Below are positions 6,908 through 14,093 of a stretch of DNA of 49,921 nt, piece by piece. Made by a program: the position numbers and the translations under genes. The stretch covers positions 1-49,921 of the forward strand of contig JAGVZM010000020.1 in the NCBI GenBank assembly GCA_018302545.1, in the 5' to 3' direction. How positions within the stretch are numbered: the first letter of the stretch is position 1; each line of letters opens with the position of its first letter. The DNA comes from Candidatus Woesearchaeota archaeon. GTDB lineage: Archaea > Nanobdellota > Nanobdellia > SCGC-AAA011-G17 > GW2011-AR18. Below the pieces are notes generated by a model. It saw only the letters and a list, made by a program, of their open reading frames with translations, ran no database searches and was not told the origin of the DNA.

Positions 6908-7062
6908 TAACAAGAACTCTCTGGAAATTGAAATCTTTAAGAAAGAACTTGTCAATGCACTAGCTCAAAAGCTAATATGAATAATACTAAAAATAATAGC
7001 ATTACAAGTTATCATAAATTAAGAGATTATTTTAAATATTTAAACTTTTTCCTCAAATCATT

Positions 7063-7134
7063 GGGCCCGTGGTCTAGTGGAATGACGTTTCCTTGACGTG
7101 GAAGAGGTCGCCAGTTCGAATCTGGTCGGGCCCA
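7063..7134 (+). tRNA. tRNA-Val (anticodon GAC)
   Basis: A complete cloverleaf: acceptor GGGCCCG/CGGGCCC (7 bp), D-stem GTC/GAC, anticodon stem TTTCC/GGAAG with loop TTGACGT giving anticodon GAC, a 5-nt variable loop, T-stem GCCAG/CTGGT with loop TTCGAAT, and discriminator A. CCA is not encoded and there is no intron. A TATA box TTTAAATATTTAAAC (7031-7045) lies about 25 nt upstream, and six T residues (7135-7140) directly downstream form a terminator. Confidence 0.96.
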
Positions 7135-7174
7135 TTTTTTCTTACTTGAACTGTCGAGAAAATAAAAATGAACT

Positions 7175-7759
7175 TTATTCACTAAAACCCGATATAGTCA
7201 TTTCAGTGGTTAAATTATAAGGGCTTGCTGGATTTCCCCTGTTTAATTCTTGTTGGATTATCACCGTTACTTTTTTTCCATCTGCTTCTTCTTTTTCTCT
7301 TTGTATAAATTTATATCTAACTTCTTTTAGTTCATCATTAGCATAAAAACCGATAGCAAGAGAAGTTACTGCTAAATAAACTGCTCTTGATGGATCTTTT
7401 TCAAGTAAACTCAAAACATAACCCTTCCATTCTCTATATTTGCTTATATCTCTTTTCGGGAATACAATCTCTATGTCCGTTAACTTTGCTAAAAGATTTA
7501 AATATTTTACACCGAATTTCCAATTAAAACCTAAAAAATATAAGTTGGCCCGATTATATCCTTTTAGGTCATTTTTCAAAGCTACTTTTACAAATTCAAC
7601 TAAAACGTCTTTAGCTTGTTCAGGCCATTGGTCTTTATTAGTCTCAAGAATGGGGCAGTTATCCCGACTAAATTCTGTTTCATCAAAACACACTATTTTT
7701 CCTTGCTGCCTATTACCTGGTGTCTTTAATTCTTTAATCTTTTGTCTAAACCATTTCAT
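7175..7759 (-). CDS. Hypothetical protein
   Basis: No family was recognised for this 194-residue protein. It is soluble, with no signal or membrane segment. It starts with a basic helix (MKWFRQKIKELK), has an acidic CFDETEFSRDNC segment with two Cys about ten residues apart, and a central alpha/beta-looking region (ANLYFLGFNWKFGVKYLNLLAKL, then IEIVFPKRD). A hydrophobic helix AVYLAVTSLAIGFYAN is followed by a beta-rich end with an Asn/Thr-rich tail. A TATA box (TTATATTTAAG on the minus strand) lies about 25 nt before the ATG. The 190 bp upstream of the start (7760-7951) hold nothing recognisable except promoters. Confidence 0.5.
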   Translation of the reverse strand: MKWFRQKIKELKTPGNRQQGKIVCFDETEFSRDNCPILETNKDQWPEQAKDVLVEFVKVALKNDLKGYNRANLYFLGFNWKFGVKYLNLLAKLTDIEIVFPKRDISKYREWKGYVLSLLEKDPSRAVYLAVTSLAIGFYANDELKEVRYKFIQREKEEADGKKVTVIIQQELNRGNPASPYNLTTEMTISGFSE

Positions 7760-7951
7760 TAAATAAGTTAACTTATTCTTAAATATAAGTCTTTCTTTAA
7801 TTTGTTTCTTTTAAGCATTGTCTACCTGAACGGCTCCAAACTTTCAAGAGTCTTTATTTTGGAGGAGAGTCAGTCATCCATGGCCCATTCAAATTTAAAA
7901 TATATTAACAATTAAAATAAAACTTATAAAGGATTAAACGATCCCTTCCTT

Positions 7952-8422
7952 ATGGGTACAAAGCCAGAAAAATTTGCAGTTGGTGCAGTAATTTACAAGG
8001 AACCTAATATTCTAATCGTAACCCCTGGTAAAGATCAATTAAATGAAGGAATTTTAACACTTCCAGTAGATTATGCAAGAATTGCAGACGGATCTTTAAT
8101 AACAACTTATCCAAGAACTGAAGATTGGCATAGATCAACGAGAAGTTTTCTAAATAGGGGTTTAGGATTAAGTGATTTAGAAGTAACTATGAAATTAGGA
8201 GAACCCACTATAGAACTTGAGGATCACGAATTAACTATGGCAGTTTATTTAATAAAATTAACTAGCAAAAGAGAAGTAAAACCTGATGGAAAACTTTTTA
8301 CAGCTGCAGAATTTAGGGATCCAAGAGAGGTATTTGCTAATACTTCAAGAGACACTAAAGATTTAGCAGTAAGAATTTATCTAGAACAAGTAGGAAGAGA
8401 TCCAGAATTCTATAAAGTTTAA
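7952..8422 (+). CDS. Nudix-fold-like protein without catalytic box
   Basis: The 156-residue protein begins with a strand pair typical of the Nudix fold (FAVGAVIYKEPNILIVTPGKD), then GILTLPVDYARIADGSL where a Nudix enzyme would have PGG, and a helix TRSFLNRGLGLSDLEV where the catalytic helix would be. The metal-binding glutamates of the Nudix box are absent. The later ELTMAVYLIKLTS also fits the fold's outer strand. It may be a non-catalytic nucleotide-binding protein; it is the third Nudix-like product within 3 kb. A TATA-like CTTATAAAGG about 30 nt upstream supports this ATG. Confidence 0.45.
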   Translation: MGTKPEKFAVGAVIYKEPNILIVTPGKDQLNEGILTLPVDYARIADGSLITTYPRTEDWHRSTRSFLNRGLGLSDLEVTMKLGEPTIELEDHELTMAVYLIKLTSKREVKPDGKLFTAAEFRDPREVFANTSRDTKDLAVRIYLEQVGRDPEFYKV

Positions 8423-8423
8423 T

Positions 8424-8888
8424 TCATTTAGAAAAATCAACAATCTCAGGTTTAACACATTGTGCCCAATCTTTTGCTTTCATCCTTATAGATCTAGTAT
8501 GTAAACCAGCATTGAATTCTATTTCTTCATTCTCTAGCAAAGAAGAATCGCAATAAATTTTTAAATCATACAAATTCCCAAATGGAGGCACGCTTCCAAT
8601 TTCACAATGGATATTTTTTATAACTTCTTCAGGTGTAGCAAAACTAGCACTATTATTTCCTAGAATTTCTTTAACTTTTTTCCAGTCTATTTTCTTAGAA
8701 GCACTCAAAACAAAATTATAAAAATTGCCATTACTTCTAATAATCATAGATTTAGCACCTTGTTTTAAATCTGCATTTCTAATTCTGGCAGCATCCTCGC
8801 TTGTGTAAACAGGCTCATGATCTATAACTTCATAATTGATTTTATTCTCATCTAAAAATTTCTTAATTTTTACAAAATCTTGTTCCAT
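8424..8888 (-). CDS. YbaK/ProX-type aminoacyl-tRNA deacylase
   Basis: From the ATG at 8888 this is a 154-residue single-domain member of the YbaK/EbsC family, which removes wrongly attached amino acids from tRNA (for example Cys- or Ala-tRNAPro). Typical elements are FLDENKINYEVIDHEPVYTSEDAAR, GAKSMIIRSNGNFYNFVLSASKKIDWKKVKEIL, SFATPEEV and CEIGSVPPFGNLYDLKIYCDSSLL, where the Gly-x-x-Pro-Pro-Phe segment forms the pocket. The frame could begin at a TTG four codons upstream, but the ATG is more likely. Its first bases belong to a direct repeat that reappears at 9445. Confidence 0.85.
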   Translation of the reverse strand: MEQDFVKIKKFLDENKINYEVIDHEPVYTSEDAARIRNADLKQGAKSMIIRSNGNFYNFVLSASKKIDWKKVKEILGNNSASFATPEEVIKNIHCEIGSVPPFGNLYDLKIYCDSSLLENEEIEFNAGLHTRSIRMKAKDWAQCVKPEIVDFSK

Positions 8889-8933
8889 AAAAAATAGCAA
8901 ATTTAATAAAATATAAAGTTAATGATAATCTTT
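8874..8933. repeat. Direct repeat flanking TA module, left copy
   Basis: It contains AAAATCTTGTTCCATAAAAA followed by ATAG, and later TTAATGATAATCTTT; both blocks recur in the same order at 9445-9507. This copy covers the first codons and promoter of the deacylase gene. Confidence 0.7.
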
Positions 8934-8940
8934 TCAGAAT

Positions 8941-9192
8941 TCATTTATATATTCTACTTCTCTTATCAAGTATACGAACCCTCAAAATTTTATTTTGAAA
9001 ATCAACATCTACCAATGCCCTATAGTCTCCCATTCTATATTTATAGAAATCATTCCCCTCAAAATGTTCTAAATAATGAAAAGGATTGTCTACCTTGAGT
9101 TTTTCTAAACCATTGCGCAGTCTTTTCTCTATATGTTTATCTTGTTTTTTAAGAAAATTAATCACATCTGGGGACAATAGTATTTTCCACAT
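8941..9192 (-). CDS. RelE-family toxin, third TA pair
   Basis: This 83-residue RelE-like protein shows the fold order: strand WKILLSPDVINFLKKQ, helices KHIEKRLRNGLEKLKVDNP, HYLEHFEGNDFYKYRMGDYRALVDV and the last strand ILRVRILDKRSRIY. The Arg after MGDY and the terminal RSRIY are the usual active-site positions. It lies 2 nt downstream of its antitoxin gene. The pair is enclosed by two copies of a roughly 60-bp direct repeat. Confidence 0.85.
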   Translation of the reverse strand: MWKILLSPDVINFLKKQDKHIEKRLRNGLEKLKVDNPFHYLEHFEGNDFYKYRMGDYRALVDVDFQNKILRVRILDKRSRIYK

Positions 9193-9194
9193 TA

Positions 9195-9368
9195 TTATAA
9201 TTCAATATATTTGGAATCTGGAGTGGCTCTAGCTTTAGCTAAACGCATTTTTGCTTCTTCCTTTAATTCTCCTTCTTCAGATAATATGTGCTTTATTATA
9301 GAAATATCTCTCTTTAGTAATTCAAGATCTTCATGAATATGTTTTATTTCTGCATCTGTATTTGTCAT
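9195..9368 (-). CDS. Antitoxin, third TA pair
   Basis: From the ATG at 9368 the product is 57 residues long: TNTDAEIKHIHEDLELLKRD, ISIIKHILSEEGELKEEAKM and RLAKARATPDSKYIEL. It is almost entirely helical and charged, as in small archaeal antitoxins that pair with RelE; a TTG three codons upstream is less likely. A TATA box (AAGTATATAAATT on the minus strand) lies about 30 nt before the start. The toxin gene follows after 2 nt. No separate DNA-binding domain is visible. Confidence 0.75.
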   Translation of the reverse strand: MTNTDAEIKHIHEDLELLKRDISIIKHILSEEGELKEEAKMRLAKARATPDSKYIEL

Positions 9369-9444
9369 AATTTTCAATTAATTAAAAAATTTATATACTT
9401 ATCGGAAAAATTTTGATATTTTGTAAATTATTCTTTATCATTGT

Positions 9445-9507
9445 AAAATCTTGTTCCATAAAAAATAGAAAAAGGATTTATATATAAGTTTAATTAATGA
9501 TAATCTT
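9445..9507. repeat. Direct repeat flanking TA module, right copy
   Basis: Same blocks as at 8874-8933: 24 identical bases starting AAAATCTTGTTCCATAAAAA, a diverged middle, and TTAATGATAATCTTT. Here there is no deacylase reading frame attached, so it looks like the displaced duplicate of the deacylase start region. It lies just before the TATA region of the gene at 9535. Confidence 0.7.
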
Positions 9508-9534
9508 TATATATTTGAATAAAACCTTAAAATA

Positions 9535-9846
9535 ATGCCAAAAAAAGAGATTAAAATCTATGAAGTTATCTGTTCTGGTTGTGGTTCTAAATTTAAAAAT
9601 ATATTTTTCGCTACAGAGAATGTTTGGTGCAAAGGTTGTTTTAAAACAATAAGTGTAGTAAAAGATCTTGCAAAAAGAGCAAAAAAGAAAAGCTTAGATG
9701 AAAGAGAGATATTAACATCTATCCAAGAAGTTATGTCTGATAATCCTCAAATAAACACCCAAAAATTTAGATTATTTGTAGATGGGTTATTAGAAGAAGT
9801 AATCCCAGATAATTCTGAGAGAAAACAAATAGTAATTAAACTTTAA
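9535..9846 (+). CDS. Small zinc-ribbon protein
   Basis: The 103-residue protein has four cysteines in two CxxC knuckles (C13, C16 and C32, C35; IYEVICSGCGSKF and ENVWCKGCFKT), a classical zinc ribbon. A Lys-rich linker and a helical domain (DEREILTSIQEVMSDNP, KFRLFVDGLLEEVI) follow. It probably binds nucleic acid or a partner protein; the function is unknown. The ATG follows a TATA-like TTTATATATTTG by about 26 nt. It is convergent with the gene at 9865. Confidence 0.6.
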   Translation: MPKKEIKIYEVICSGCGSKFKNIFFATENVWCKGCFKTISVVKDLAKRAKKKSLDEREILTSIQEVMSDNPQINTQKFRLFVDGLLEEVIPDNSERKQIVIKL

Positions 9847-9864
9847 TCTAAAAGAATTGATATT

Positions 9865-10059
9865 CTATTCTAAAACAATCTTGAATTTTTTACTTAATCC
9901 AAATCTGGATTTAACAACTTTAAAATTTTTATAACCTTGACTTTGAGCATATTCCTTAGCTTTTTCTTCACTCAAAAAAGTCTTTAACCTAGGCTTCCTA
10001 TTTCTTTCAGCACCTGCAGGCATATATCTTTTCCTTCTTGTGTGTAATTTTCTTGCCAT
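9865..10059 (-). CDS. Small basic protein, ribosome-associated-like
   Basis: From the ATG at 10059 the product has 64 residues: a very basic N-terminus MARKLHTRRKRYMPAGAERN, then RKPRLKTFLSEEKAKEYAQS and KNFKVVKSRFGLSKKFKIVL. The KTF...EEKAKEYAQSQGYKNF segment resembles small conserved archaeal proteins seen near translation genes. The in-frame TTG at 10080 touches the TATA box (CTTTTTAAATTG), whereas the ATG is about 27 nt from it, so the ATG is chosen. RNA binding is plausible from charge alone. Confidence 0.5.
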   Translation of the reverse strand: MARKLHTRRKRYMPAGAERNRKPRLKTFLSEEKAKEYAQSQGYKNFKVVKSRFGLSKKFKIVLE

Positions 10060-10109
10060 AAAATCATGGAAAATCAGCAATTTAAAAAGCTTTGCTTTGA
10101 CTTATAAAC

Positions 10110-10382
10110 TCAATTTTCAACGTTTTTACAATAAACCTCTGTAACGCTTTTAGTGTTTATACCTTCATTTCTAGTTAAAGTGTTGTATAAACAATCTATC
10201 CTATTGCCTTCTTCATCATAAATTGTCTTGGTTTCAACTCTCCTTTCAACTTGAACAATCTCTCTAGGTATTAAAGACCTAAAATAATCTAAACTCCGTG
10301 GCCCAAAAGCAACATACATATTCATAGCACTAAATACAAAACCAGTTACAAACATAAAATTTTTAATCTTATTCTCAAGCAT
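10110..10382 (-). CDS. Small membrane-anchored protein of unknown function
   Basis: The 90-residue product has an N-terminal hydrophobic segment (NFMFVTGFVFSAMNMYVAF, about residues 8-26) that could be a membrane anchor or uncleaved signal. A polar domain follows with RREIV-type charged strands and two cysteines (C64 and C85) that could form a disulfide. A strong Shine-Dalgarno GGAGGTGG lies a few bases before the ATG, which supports the start. No family was recognised. Confidence 0.55.
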   Translation of the reverse strand: MLENKIKNFMFVTGFVFSAMNMYVAFGPRSLDYFRSLIPREIVQVERRVETKTIYDEEGNRIDCLYNTLTRNEGINTKSVTEVYCKNVEN

Positions 10383-10503
10383 TTTTCCACCTCCAATATT
10401 ATAAGAATTATAAAAATCTATTAATAAACTCTCACATAAAAAATCCGAAAGATTTTCAAGATTTAATAGAAAACAATATAAATTTTAAACTAAAAAGAGA
10501 AAT

Positions 10504-10689
10504 ATGAAAAAATGTAAGAAAATAGATATAGCCTTAAAAAAGTTTACAAGAAATGAAATAACTGTTTCAACAGCAGCAAAAATAGCAGGCCTGCCACTAA
10601 CTACCTTCTTAGATGTTCTATCAAATAAAAAAATAAGATTTCATTATGGTTTAAAGGAATTACAAGAAGATTTTGAAAGATTAATTTGA
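10504..10689 (+). CDS. UPF0175-like helix-turn-helix antitoxin (orphan)
   Basis: The 61-residue product is helix-turn-helix throughout: LKKFTRNEITVSTAAKIAGL, PLTTFLDVLSNKKIRF, then HYGLKELQEDFERL. The ending resembles UPF0175 antitoxins, which usually precede a DUF3368/PIN toxin gene. No PIN gene follows here; the next gene is convergent and unrelated. It may be a leftover of a TA pair or a free regulator. The ATG lies about 27 nt from a TATA-like TATAAATTTTAAAC. Confidence 0.6.
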   Translation: MKKCKKIDIALKKFTRNEITVSTAAKIAGLPLTTFLDVLSNKKIRFHYGLKELQEDFERLI

Positions 10690-10694
10690 GAAAA

Positions 10695-11042
10695 TTAAGA
10701 AGAATTAGATGCTTTTGTTTTATCTCTAACCATTCCCATGCTTTCAAATAACTCAACTCTTTGTTCTAATTCTCCCTCATTTAATTTTAATTTTTTAGTA
10801 ATACTATCAGAAGTTTCACCTATAACTATTGCCTTTAATAATTCTCTATTTGTTTCATCTGAAAAAGTTTGGTATCTTGTTTCAAGAATTTTTGTATCTT
10901 TAGGAAATAACTCAGGAAAGCAACTCGCATATGAATCATAAAAAACCCTATCCCCCTCACCATAAGAATGCAGGTATAAAAATTTCCAATACTGACTAAC
11001 TCTTTCTAAATTTCTATCACCCTCTCTAGTTAAAATTGCCAT
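10695..11042 (-). CDS. Hypothetical protein with C-terminal HTH
   Basis: The frame is open up to 11165, but that would overlap the divergent gene at 11080. The ATG at 11042 (MAILTREGDRNLERV) lies about 27 nt from a TATA box (CTTTTATATTTTC, minus strand) and is preferred, giving 115 residues. The C-terminal half, ELLKAIVIGETSDSITKKLK followed by LNEGELEQRVELFESMGMV, looks like a LuxR/sigma-type helix-turn-helix. The N-terminal half is aromatic-rich (QYWKFLYLHSYGEGDRVFYD). No family was recognised. Confidence 0.5.
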   Translation of the reverse strand: MAILTREGDRNLERVSQYWKFLYLHSYGEGDRVFYDSYASCFPELFPKDTKILETRYQTFSDETNRELLKAIVIGETSDSITKKLKLNEGELEQRVELFESMGMVRDKTKASNSS

Positions 11043-11079
11043 AAAGTTTAATAATATCAGAAAATATAAAAGATTTGCT

Positions 11080-11319
11080 ATGTCCTCTTTAGAAACAGAA
11101 TATATAGAAACATTATATTTTGAAGAAGATCCTGAAGAAATTGCAAGGATTAGAGTACGTTTCACTCAAATTAAGCGAAATTTACATAAAGTCACTACAC
11201 AATTAGAAGGCAATATTAATGGAAAATGGTTTCCTTTAATAAGATATGATTTTGATCCAAGAGAAAAAATGCCCTTGCATATACAAAAAGAATATATTTC
11301 AGAAGACAAATATTTCTGA
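11080..11319 (+). CDS. Hypothetical small beta-rich protein
   Basis: The 79-residue product has a beta-rich pattern (ARIRVRFTQIKRNLHKVTTQ, WFPLIRYDFDPREKMPLHIQ). The WxPLIRYD...LH order is reminiscent of DUF7718-type proteins, which have RYDxxH. This is a weak resemblance. It is divergent from the HTH protein on the left; the 37-bp region between them carries AAATATAAAAG, usable as a TATA box on both strands. The gap that follows (11320-11718) contains the broken DUF5615 toxin gene on the other strand. Confidence 0.45.
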   Translation: MSSLETEYIETLYFEEDPEEIARIRVRFTQIKRNLHKVTTQLEGNINGKWFPLIRYDFDPREKMPLHIQKEYISEDKYF

Positions 11320-11350
11320 AAGAAGGAAAATAGATCTCAATTTTAATAAT

Positions 11351-11704
11351 CTACACAAATATATTCAAAGGATAAACTTTATTTTCTATATTTATTCTGT
11401 TGTTAATAATCTGTCTCTCTAAATTTTTGAGTGCTTTTATGATCTTGTCAATTGTCATTCTTTTTCTAACTTCTTTTGCAGGATATATAATTAATATCCC
11501 TTTATGTCTAGCCAGAGAAATTTTTGAAATTTTTATATCATTTGTTAGAAGGATTGCGCTTTTTAATCTACAAACATCTAAATGTTACTCTATATACTTA
11601 TTTTGCATTCCAATACCTAAAGAACTAATAACGTCAAAACCTTGTTTTGTTAAGCTTACTCTTAATATATCTTGATCTAATGATTCATGTAAATATATTT
11701 TAAT
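11351..11704 (-). pseudogene. Broken DUF5615 (PIN-like) toxin gene
   Basis: Reading the minus strand from an ATT at 11702-11704 gives IKIYLHESLDQDILRVSLTK, QGFDVISSLGIG, then a TAA stop at 11585-11587, and in the same frame CRLKSAILLTNDIKISKISL, ARHKGILIIYP and a helical tail ending at a TAG (11351). The order of an acidic DENL-like start, GFDV, LLTND and HKGIxII is that of DUF5615 PIN-like toxins. Two lesions are visible: the expected ATG is ATT, and codon 40 is a stop. The toxin is probably inactive; its DUF433 antitoxin lies intact immediately upstream. Confidence 0.7.
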
Positions 11705-11718
11705 TTCTAAACACCTCT

Positions 11719-11994
11719 TTAATCTAAACCTGCTTCTTCACTCTCTTTTTTTATTGTATCCCAAAGCGTTTCACTATTATTTTCACACCATTTTATTGCT
11801 TGTAGTATTGCTTCCAATGGTAACTTTTTGTCTTTTGAAATATCTTCTGGTGATAAGCCCCATGTTTGATAAGGCAAACAATATATCTGGTCAACCCTAT
11901 AATTAGTACCGGTTATATGAGGTATTTCTTTATCCTCTGGTCTATATTGAAGTAAACCATACACTTTTCCTAAATCTTTATTTGCTGCCAACAT
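11719..11994 (-). CDS. DUF433-type antitoxin
   Basis: The 91-residue protein matches the DUF433 pattern: EIPHITGTNYRVDQIYCLPY, TWGLSPEDISKDKKLPLEAI and LQAIKWCENNSETL. This is the usual P-H-I-x-G-T-R start, a GLSPEDI helix-turn-helix and the LEAILQAIKWC helix. DUF433 proteins are antitoxins of DUF5615 PIN-like toxins. The toxin gene follows 14 nt downstream but is disrupted, leaving the antitoxin as an orphan. A TATA region (GTATATTTAAG/TTTATAG) lies upstream of the ATG. Confidence 0.75.
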   Translation of the reverse strand: MLAANKDLGKVYGLLQYRPEDKEIPHITGTNYRVDQIYCLPYQTWGLSPEDISKDKKLPLEAILQAIKWCENNSETLWDTIKKESEEAGLD

Positions 11995-12105
11995 TTTATT
12001 ATAATGGATCTATAAACTTAAATATACTTTGTATGTGTTTTATTTGTCACTGTTTAATAATTATTTCAGTTAAATATTTAAACTTTTGCAGATATAAATA
12101 TCTTT

Positions 12106-12930
12106 ATGAAACTAGAACAAATAGCATTGGGCGGATTTTTAGTTTTGGCAGCTTGTGGAGATAATCCAACTCCAAATGTTCAAGATAGTAAACCATCTAG
12201 TTCTTTAGATGCTTCTGTAAATGATTCTTCTGAAAGAAAAGATTCAGGAACTGACACAGGAAATGGAAGACCAGATTCAGGAATTCCTTTTGATGCTTCT
12301 TTAATTGATTCTGGTAATCCAGAAGATACAGGTATTATCATGAACAGAAAACCAAGAATTGAAGCAATAGATAGAAATCAAAATCCTTACACTCAAAGAA
12401 CTGTAAATCCTCAAGTAGATGTTGCTTACTTATTTAGAGCTGCAGATCCTGATAATGATTCTATAGAAATAAGGGTTGAAATAAGTGATGGTTATACAAG
12501 AGATTGGAACTCAGATCCAAGAGTTATCCATGCTATCCAAATGGTTGGAGATTATGTTTTAAGAGCTTTAGCTAAAGATGATAAGGGTTTAGAAAGTGAT
12601 CCTTATATTGTTAATCTCCAAGTTAGGACTGGAAATTTACCACCTGTTGCTGTCTTAAGATGCAATGAAAGAGATCCTGCTGATGGTTTATGTGTTTATA
12701 GGGCAGCAGTTAGAGAGATCATTGTTTGGGATGGCTCTGAAAGTTATGATCCTGATGGAAATATTATTGAATATACAATAGAACCTGCAATTGGATTTTC
12801 GAGAAGTTCTGGTCCTGAATCAATGAGGAGAGTTAGATATACAGAAACAGGGAATTTTGAGGGGAGATTCTGGGTAAAAGATAATAATGATACAGAAAGT
12901 TTTGTTTCTTTTAGAGCAGTTATTAATTAA
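12106..12930 (+). CDS. Secreted lipoprotein with PKD-like domain
   Basis: The 274-residue protein starts with a lipoprotein signal peptide (MKLEQIALGGFLVLAAC, lipobox LAAC, lipidated Cys17). A low-complexity linker rich in Asp, Ser and Gly follows (residues 18-75, repeated DSG/DTG motifs). Then come two beta-sandwich-like domains: one around 81-175 (VDVAYLFRAADPDNDSIEIR, YVLRALAKDDKGLESDPY) and a PKD-like domain with the signature VWDGSESYDPDGNIIEYTI near 206-224. It is anchored outside the cell and may bind partners or carbohydrate. The DSG linker style is better known from bacterial (myxobacterial-type) lipoproteins. The gene is monocistronic, with a TTAAATATTTAAAC TATA box upstream. Confidence 0.65.
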   Translation: MKLEQIALGGFLVLAACGDNPTPNVQDSKPSSSLDASVNDSSERKDSGTDTGNGRPDSGIPFDASLIDSGNPEDTGIIMNRKPRIEAIDRNQNPYTQRTVNPQVDVAYLFRAADPDNDSIEIRVEISDGYTRDWNSDPRVIHAIQMVGDYVLRALAKDDKGLESDPYIVNLQVRTGNLPPVAVLRCNERDPADGLCVYRAAVREIIVWDGSESYDPDGNIIEYTIEPAIGFSRSSGPESMRRVRYTETGNFEGRFWVKDNNDTESFVSFRAVIN

Positions 12931-13985
12931 TATTGCGCTAATGTAACTCTAACTTGATTTGGTGCTCCGGGAAGGGGTGTTGGCGTTGATGAAGTTAAAT
13001 AAAATGCACTTGTAAAATTGCTTATATCTAATGGAAATGCAGTAGGATCTCCAATTATTTGAACATCCAAGCTATCAGGAGCCAGAACATCAGATTGATA
13101 AAAAGCTGAACCAAAATCTCCTACGAAACTACTAACACTAGTGCAGCTAACATCAGTTATGCAAATAGTTCCATTTGTAGGATAGTTATTACTAAGTAAT
13201 GTTAAGTTAACTTGATCAGCATTCAAATTAGTTAATGAAAATGTTAAAACTTTCTCATTTAAAGTATTAACTATATGTAAATTTCCAGAAACATCTTTGA
13301 ACATATAAAATCCGCCAAATTCAGGATCTTTTTTTCTAGCTTCTCCTAAAAAAACTAAACTAAAATTATCCAATTGTCTATTTGAATCCAAACTTCTATA
13401 AGTACCATAATTAATAACTTTAGGAAATTCTTTTTGATAAATCTCAGAAGTTTCCTTATATTCTTCCAGATTAGGATAAGTTGTAACTGTATTATATTTA
13501 ATAACTAAAGGAAATAAAAGTAAAGCAAATATTAATGCAGCCATAATAAAAACTTGGCCTCTTCTACCTTTAATATATCCTTTAACATCTAAAGAATCAA
13601 TTAAAATAAAAATAACTAATAAAATAGAAGCCCCAAATAAAGCCCAAAGGGAATACAAAGAAACAGGAAATAATTCAACATCAATATTTTTAGGAATCTG
13701 TTCTAATTCTGTTAACTTTAAATTAATGTCTAGTTTAGGCTTTTTGATAGTTAAAGTTTCAGGTTCAAAACCTTCATTATCTTTTAACTCATCTAAATTT
13801 GTAACAATATATTCATCAACTAATTTTAGATCTAATTCAACTTCATCTTCTTCTAAAGGTTCAAAACCATCTAAGTCAGAACCACATACAGGTTTATCAT
13901 TAATAATTTTACAATTTAAAGAAATTGCATTAACATTATTTATAATAAATAAAAACAAAATTAAAACTAAAATAAGTTTTTTCAT
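12927..13985 (-). CDS. Surface protein with internal pilin-like signal
   Basis: The 352-residue protein has a cleavable signal peptide (1-20, ending NVNA) and a short acidic external domain (21-105). A membrane helix at 111-130 follows, then the basic cytosolic turn KGYIKGRRGQ, a second helix VFIMAALIFALLLFPL (145-160) and an external beta-rich domain (165-352). RRG|Q plus a hydrophobic run at 141-160 has the form of an archaeal class III (pilin-like) signal, which normally sits at an N-terminus. The protein looks like a fusion of a small membrane protein and a pilin-like secreted protein. It overlaps the convergent lipoprotein gene by 4 bp. Confidence 0.6.
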   Translation of the reverse strand: MKKLILVLILFLFIINNVNAISLNCKIINDKPVCGSDLDGFEPLEEDEVELDLKLVDEYIVTNLDELKDNEGFEPETLTIKKPKLDINLKLTELEQIPKNIDVELFPVSLYSLWALFGASILLVIFILIDSLDVKGYIKGRRGQVFIMAALIFALLLFPLVIKYNTVTTYPNLEEYKETSEIYQKEFPKVINYGTYRSLDSNRQLDNFSLVFLGEARKKDPEFGGFYMFKDVSGNLHIVNTLNEKVLTFSLTNLNADQVNLTLLSNNYPTNGTICITDVSCTSVSSFVGDFGSAFYQSDVLAPDSLDVQIIGDPTAFPLDISNFTSAFYLTSSTPTPLPGAPNQVRVTLAQY

Positions 13986-14093
13986 AACAATTTAATTCAA
14001 CTTTCTATATTTATATATTTTCAATTCTAATAATCTAGTTTAATTATATTTAACCACCAATATTTTATTAAATGGAACTCATTTTATTTAGTT

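Noticed and set aside
11043-11165. N-terminal extension of the minus-strand gene at 10695-11042
   Set aside because: It would overlap the divergent gene at 11080 and pass its own TATA box; the internal ATG fits the promoter.
11400-11675. 91-codon open frame on the plus strand
   Set aside because: It is antisense to the readable DUF5615 pseudogene on the minus strand, has no promoter and encodes a Ser/Ile/Leu-rich sequence typical of a shadow frame.
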